NCBI GenBank assembly: GCA_044221555.1
Contig: JBGAOY010000016.1
Span: 1 to 64,000, forward strand
Source of the DNA: JAEUJM01 sp044221555
GTDB lineage: Bacteria; Actinomycetota; Acidimicrobiia; Acidimicrobiales; DATDAH01
Direction: 5' to 3'
DNA length: 64,000 bases
Below the pieces are notes generated by a model, which saw nothing but the letters and a program-made list of their open reading frames with translations, was not told the origin of the DNA and searched no databases. A program made the translations under genes and the position numbers. Below, piece by piece: positions 60,439 to 64,000 of this stretch (position 1 is its first letter; every line of letters starts with the position of its first letter).

Positions 60439-61013
60439 TACTGGTTCCCCTCACGGCGGAACGGGAAGCCGAACGCAAGGAGCAGTGCCTTGCCTTCGGC
60501 GTCGGTGCGGGCGGTGGTGACGATGGTGATGTCCATGCCCCGGGTGTGGTCGACGGAGTCGTAGTCGACCTCGGGGAAGATGAGCTGCTCGGTGACGCCG
60601 AAGGTGTAGTTGCCCTTGCCGTCGAACGAGTTGGGGGGCAGGCCGCGGAAGTCACGGATGCGGGGGATGGCCAGGCTGATCAGCCGGTCGAGGAACTCCC
60701 ACATGCGATCGCCCCGCAGGGTGACCTTGGCGCCGATGGGGTTGCCCTCGCGCAGCTTGAACTGGGCGATGGACTTCTTGGCCCGGGTGACCAGCGGCTT
60801 CTGGCCCGAGATGGTGGTGAGGTCGCGGACCGCACCGTCGAGCAGCGACGAGTTGGAGACGGCCTCGCCGACACCCATGTTGATGACGACCTTCTCGAAG
60901 CGGGGCACGTCCATGACGTTGTCCAGCTCGAGCTGCTCCTTGAGCGTCGCCTTGATCTCGTCGTGGTACCGGACCTTGAAGCGAGGGATCTCGCGGGTCG
61001 TGGTGTCGGCCAT
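60438..61013 (-). CDS. rplE: Ribosomal protein L5
   Basis: A 191-aa 5S rRNA- and P-tRNA-contacting protein: 'FEKVVINMGVGEAVSNSSLL', 'LTTISGQKPLVTRAKKSIAQ', 'GAKVTLRGDRMWEFLDRLIS' and 'TIVTTARTDAEGKALLLAFG'. ATG 61013 overlaps the rplX stop (TGATG); the preceding GTG is less likely. Confidence 0.98.
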   Translation of the reverse strand: MADTTTREIPRFKVRYHDEIKATLKEQLELDNVMDVPRFEKVVINMGVGEAVSNSSLLDGAVRDLTTISGQKPLVTRAKKSIAQFKLREGNPIGAKVTLRGDRMWEFLDRLISLAIPRIRDFRGLPPNSFDGKGNYTFGVTEQLIFPEVDYDSVDHTRGMDITIVTTARTDAEGKALLLAFGFPFRREGNQ

Positions 61014-61327
61014 CACAGGTCACCTCCACACTTCTTGCAGGTGCGGATCTTGGTGCCGTCCGGGTCGAAGCGGAAGCCCACCCGCGTCGGCCCGCAGGCC
61101 GAGCAGATGACGGCCACGTTGGCCACCGGGATGGGCATGTCCTTGTCGATGATGCCGCCCTGCATGGTGGCGCGGGTGGCCTTCTGGTGCTTCTTGGCCA
61201 CGTTGACGCCGTCGACGATCACCTTGTTGACCGACGGCAGGGCGCGGGAGACCTCGCCCTCCTTGCCGCGGTCCTTGCCGGTGAGCACGCGGACGCGGTC
61301 ACCCTTGCGGATTCGCATGCCTGCCAT
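61013..61327 (-). CDS. rplX: Ribosomal protein L24
   Basis: A 104-aa assembly initiator with a KOW motif: 'MRIRKGDRVRVLTGKDRGKE' near the start, 'VIVDGVNVAKKHQK', and a C-terminal zinc-ribbon-like pair 'ICSACGPTRVGFRFDPDG' and 'CKKCG'. ATG 61327 overlaps the rplN stop (TGATG). Confidence 0.97.
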   Translation of the reverse strand: MAGMRIRKGDRVRVLTGKDRGKEGEVSRALPSVNKVIVDGVNVAKKHQKATRATMQGGIIDKDMPIPVANVAVICSACGPTRVGFRFDPDGTKIRTCKKCGGDL

Positions 61328-61695
61328 CACAAGACCTCCGGGGCCAGCGACACGATGCGCATGAACTTCTTGTCCCGCAGCTCACGGCCGACCGGGCCGA
61401 AGATGCGGGTGCCGCGGGGCTGCGCCTGGTCGTTCAGCAGCACGGCGGCGTTCTCGTCGAAGCGGATGTAGGAACCGTCCGGACGGCGCTTCTCCTTCTT
61501 GGTGCGCACGACCACGCACTTCACGACGTCGCCCTTCTTCACCGCGGCGCCGGGGATGGCGTCCTTCACGGTGGCCACGAACACGTCGCCGATGGAGGCG
61601 TAGCGCCGCTTCGAGCCGCCGAGCACCTTGATGCACAGCACCTCTTTGGCACCTGAATTGTCGGCCACCCGCAGGCGGGACTCTTGTTGGATCAT
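61327..61695 (-). CDS. rplN: Ribosomal protein L14
   Basis: A 122-aa protein at the subunit interface: 'MIQQESRLRVADNSGAKEVL', 'GDVFVATVKDAIPGAAVKKG', 'VVVRTKKEKRRPDGSYIRFD', 'GTRIFGPVGRELRDKKFMRI'. Length and sequence are standard. ATG 61695 overlaps the rpsQ stop by 4 nt. Confidence 0.98.
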   Translation of the reverse strand: MIQQESRLRVADNSGAKEVLCIKVLGGSKRRYASIGDVFVATVKDAIPGAAVKKGDVVKCVVVRTKKEKRRPDGSYIRFDENAAVLLNDQAQPRGTRIFGPVGRELRDKKFMRIVSLAPEVL

Positions 61696-62096
61696 CGGGC
61701 CCGCTCCAGCACTTCCACGACGCGCCAGCGCTTGTTCTTCGACAGCGGGCGGGTCTCCTGGACACGGACGCGGTCACCCACGTTGAGGTCGTTGGCCTCG
61801 TCGTGCACGTAGAGCTTGGTGGTGCGCTGCATGGTCTTCGAGTAGCGCGGGTGGCGCACCCGATCGGTGACGGCCACGACGGCGGTCTTGTCCATGGCGT
61901 TGGAGGTCACCAGGCCGTCGCGCACCTTGCGGTGGTTCTCGCGGCCGGCCGGCTCGGCCGGCGCCTCAGTCGGGGCGGCCGCGGCGGGCGCGGCCTCCGC
62001 GACGGCGGCGGTGTCGACCGCATCGGTGGCGCCGGCGGCGGTGTCGACGGTGGTGGCGTCGTCGGTGGTGGTCTCGTCGGTGGTGTCGTCACTCAT
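61692..62096 (-). CDS. rpsQ: Ribosomal protein S17 with acidic N-terminal extension
   Basis: The last 85 residues are S17 ('HRKVRDGLVTSNAMDKTAVV', 'YSKTMQRTTKLYVHDEANDL', 'RVQETRPLSKNKRWRVVEVL'). They are preceded by about 50 residues of Asp/Thr then Ala/Pro/Glu. ATG 62096 overlaps the rpmC stop by 4 nt, which supports translation of the extension; no internal start with a ribosome site is obvious. Confidence 0.95.
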   Translation of the reverse strand: MSDDTTDETTTDDATTVDTAAGATDAVDTAAVAEAAPAAAAPTEAPAEPAGRENHRKVRDGLVTSNAMDKTAVVAVTDRVRHPRYSKTMQRTTKLYVHDEANDLNVGDRVRVQETRPLSKNKRWRVVEVLERAR

Positions 62097-62329
62097 GACG
62101 CAACGTCCTCGTTCTGGGTGTTCTCGAGCGCCTCGGCGGCGGCGATCTCGCGGGCACGGCGCTCGGTGTGCAGGCGGGCGATCTCCCGCTTGAGGTCCTT
62201 CAGCCGGGCGTAGTTGTCGAGCTGGCCCGTCACGTGCTGGAACCGCAGGTTGAACAGCTCCTGCTTGGTCTCGGCCAGACGGTCGACCAATTCGTCGTCG
62301 GACAGGTCGGGGATCACCGAGGGCGCCAT
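62093..62329 (-). CDS. rpmC: Ribosomal protein L29
   Basis: A 78-aa exit-tunnel protein: 'LSDDELVDRLAETKQELFNL', 'RFQHVTGQLDNYARLKDLKR'. The C-terminal 15 residues are an acidic extension. ATG 62329 overlaps the rplP stop (TGATG). Confidence 0.98.
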   Translation of the reverse strand: MAPSVIPDLSDDELVDRLAETKQELFNLRFQHVTGQLDNYARLKDLKREIARLHTERRAREIAAAEALENTQNEDVAS

Positions 62330-62745
62330 CAGAGGGCCTCCTCACGTGACACGAAGCGGGCCTTGATGGGCAGCTTCTGGATGGCCCGCTCGAGCGCCGC
62401 ACGGGCGATCGCGGGATCGGCGTAGGAGAGCTCGAACATGATCCGGCCCGGCTTGACCACGGCCACCCAGTGCTCGGGGTTGCCCTTGCCCGAGCCCATG
62501 CGGGTCTCGGCCGGCTTCTCGGTGACGGGCTTGTCGGGGAAGACGTTGATCCAGACCTTGCCGCCACGCTTGATGTGGCGGGTCATGGCGATACGGGCGG
62601 CCTCGATCTGGCGGGCGGTGATCCACCCGGGCTCGAGGGCCTGGATGCCGTAGTCGCCGTGGCTGACGGTGGTGCCGCCCTTGGCGACACCCTTCATCCG
62701 ACCACGCTGCTGCTTGCGGTGCTTGACCTTCCTGGGCATCAACAT
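62329..62745 (-). CDS. rplP: Ribosomal protein L16
   Basis: A 138-aa protein near the A site: 'MLMPRKVKHRKQQRGRMKGV', 'FGDYGIQALEPGWITARQIE'-type region, 'GGKVWINVFPDKPVTEKPAE' and 'MGSGKGNPEHWVAVVKPGRI'. Start ATG 62745 matches the conserved MLMP start. It begins 4 nt after the rpsC stop. Confidence 0.98.
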   Translation of the reverse strand: MLMPRKVKHRKQQRGRMKGVAKGGTTVSHGDYGIQALEPGWITARQIEAARIAMTRHIKRGGKVWINVFPDKPVTEKPAETRMGSGKGNPEHWVAVVKPGRIMFELSYADPAIARAALERAIQKLPIKARFVSREEAL

Positions 62746-62749
62746 GGCG

Positions 62750-63655
62750 TCACTCGTCTCCCGGGCGGAAGTGCGGGGTCTCGGAGTGCTCGCGGGTGGA
62801 GCGTTCGATCTCCTCCTCCTCGGCGAGCAGGCGCTCGAGCTCGGGGTCGGCCTCTTTGACCAGCGGGGCGACCTCCTCGGGCGCGGCGACCACGTCGGCC
62901 TCGTCGGCGGGACGGCGTCGGGCCGCCGACGACGACACCACCTTGCGGGCCTCACCGGGACCGGCGGCCTCGCCCACCGCGAGCGCCGCCTCACGGGCGA
63001 TCTTGTCCTCGACGACCGTCTTGTAGGGCAGGATGTCGCCCTTGTAGATCCACACCTTCACGCCGATGCGGCCGTAGGTGGTGCGGGCCTCGCGGAAGCC
63101 GTAGTCGATGTCGGCCCGCAGCGTGTGCAGCGGCACCCGACCCTCGCGGTACCACTCGGTGCGGGCCATCTCGGAGCCGCCGAGCCGGCCCGAGCACTGG
63201 ACCCGGATGCCGAGGGCGCCGGCCTTCTGGGCGCTCTGCACGGCCCGCTTCATGGCCCGGCGGAACGCCACCCGGCCGGCGAGCTGGTCGGCCACGCCCT
63301 GGGCGATGAGGGCGGCGTCGAGCTCGGGCTGCTTGATCTCCTGGATGTTCAGCTGCACCTGGGCGTTGCCCGAGATGGCGGTGAGGCCGGCCCGAAGGCG
63401 ATCGGCCTCGGCGCCGCGGCGGCCGATGACGATGCCGGGGCGAGCGGTGTGCACGTCGATGCGCAGGCGGTCACGTGAGCGCTCGACCTCGATGCGGCTG
63501 ATGGCGGCGTGGGGCAGCTGCGTCATCAGGTAGTCGCGGATCTTCCAGTCCTCGATGACGTAGTCCGCGTACTCGTTGCGGTTGGCGAACCAACGCGACT
63601 TCCAGTCGGTGGTGACACCGAGGCGGAACCCGTACGGGTTGACTTTCTGGCCCAT
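62750..63655 (-). CDS. rpsC: Ribosomal protein S3 with long C-terminal extension
   Basis: A 301-aa protein; ordinary S3 has 210-280. Conserved parts: 'MGQKVNPYGFRLGVTTDWKS', KH domain 'TARPGIVIGRRGAEADRLRA', 'RVPLHTLRADIDYGFREART' and 'GRIGVKVWIYKGDILPYKT'. From about residue 220 on, an Ala/Glu/Arg-rich tail follows ('PELERLLAEEEEIERSTRE'). ATG 63655 overlaps the rplV stop (TGATG). Confidence 0.98.
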   Translation of the reverse strand: MGQKVNPYGFRLGVTTDWKSRWFANRNEYADYVIEDWKIRDYLMTQLPHAAISRIEVERSRDRLRIDVHTARPGIVIGRRGAEADRLRAGLTAISGNAQVQLNIQEIKQPELDAALIAQGVADQLAGRVAFRRAMKRAVQSAQKAGALGIRVQCSGRLGGSEMARTEWYREGRVPLHTLRADIDYGFREARTTYGRIGVKVWIYKGDILPYKTVVEDKIAREAALAVGEAAGPGEARKVVSSSAARRRPADEADVVAAPEEVAPLVKEADPELERLLAEEEEIERSTREHSETPHFRPGDE

Positions 63656-64000
63656 CAGTCCTGCTCCTCGGTGTCGCTCTCGGCGTCGTCGGCCGCTTCG
63701 TCGGCGGCGTCGTCGACGGCCGCGTCGCTGGTGTCGTCCTCGGCCACCGCCTCGGCCTCGTCGGTGCCGGCCTCGTCGGTGCCGGCGTCGTCGGTGCCGG
63801 TGTCGGTGTCCGTGTCGGTGTCGGTGGCAGTGGTCTCGTCGACCTGCTCGTCGCCCGTCGCCTCGACCACGGCCTCATCGGTCGGCGCCTCGACGTCGGC
63901 CTCGCTGGCCTTCGCGTCGGCGTCCTTGGCCTCCGCGGCCTTGGCCTCGGTGACGTCCTCGCCCTTCGAGCGCGCCACCCGGCGCCGACGCGACGCGGCG
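63655..64000 (-). CDS. rplV: Ribosomal protein L22, C-terminal part with acidic tail (partial)
   Basis: The gene runs off the right edge; 114 codons are visible. They read 'AASRRRRVARSKGEDVTEAK' and then a long Asp/Glu/Ala/Thr tail including (DT)4 and GTDEAGTDEA repeats, ending EEQD. The core L22 fold is outside the window, so the call rests on position directly upstream of rpsC and the basic junction. Ordinary L22 ends soon after its last strand, so over 100 extra residues are unusual. Confidence 0.7.
   Translation of the reverse strand, partial: AASRRRRVARSKGEDVTEAKAAEAKDADAKASEADVEAPTDEAVVEATGDEQVDETTATDTDTDTDTGTDDAGTDEAGTDEAEAVAEDDTSDAAVDDAADEAADDAESDTEEQD

Overview
The window is about 70% G+C, uses many GTG starts with short translational overlaps, and keeps a core gene order typical of Actinomycetota. 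That order runs S10/spc/alpha ribosomal operons, truA, rplM-rpsI, glmM, glmS, acpS, nnrE/D, alr, tsaE-tsaB-rimI-tsaD, groES-groEL. Adenylate kinase is the short form without a LID insertion, and S14 and L36 are the zinc types. I place it in a high-GC actinobacterium, perhaps Acidimicrobiia; the class is inference from style, not shown by any marker. Almost all housekeeping genes are on the minus strand, so the operon is transcribed from position 64000 towards 1.

From right to left: 57.3-64.0 kb holds rplV (partial), rpsC, rplP, rpmC, rpsQ, rplN, rplX, rplE, rpsN, rpsH, rplF, rplR, rpsE, rpmD and rplO. Most neighbours overlap by 1-4 nt. Several of these proteins carry acidic or low-complexity extensions. 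The usual next gene, secY, is displaced by a roughly 16 kb accessory island (41.5-57.3 kb). The island holds a VapBC pair, a DUF1778/GNAT toxin-antitoxin pair, two endonuclease/exonuclease/phosphatase (EEP) proteins, a DUF6416-type protein, a GIY-YIG-like protein, a broken DUF6884/HhH-GPD pair, a TetR regulator, a flavin monooxygenase-like protein, an SDR and a large secreted multidomain protein. It also contains several gene fragments.

Then come secY-adk-map (38.8-41.5 kb). A second island of about 9.4 kb (29.5-38.7 kb) separates map from rpmJ, where infA normally sits; no infA is visible. This island holds two tandem copies of a two-gene module, a Wzz-like three-TM protein plus a GT-C-like polytopic protein. 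One copy is decayed and leaves a remnant of its C-terminal domain. A secreted beta-helix protein follows.

The alpha operon (rpmJ-rpsM-rpsK-rpsD-rpoA-rplQ-truA) continues through another GT-C-like gene to rplM-rpsI and glmM. The left third has an unusually long GlmS-like protein (about 1157 aa), acpS, nnrE/D, a CBS protein, alr, a P1-family peptidase, the tsaE-tsaB-rimI-tsaD set for tRNA t6A, and groES-groEL under a perfect CIRCE operator. Plus-strand insertions here are an SGNH-hydrolase-like membrane protein, a secreted NHL-repeat protein and a ChbG/YdjC-type deacetylase. The left edge has a coiled-coil membrane protein and a truncated lipoprotein gene.

Three themes stand out: core translation operons opened by surface-polysaccharide-like and secreted-protein genes; repeated use of one secreted architecture (DUF11-like plus carboxypeptidase-regulatory-like domains); and internal duplications with remnants that record how the islands were assembled.
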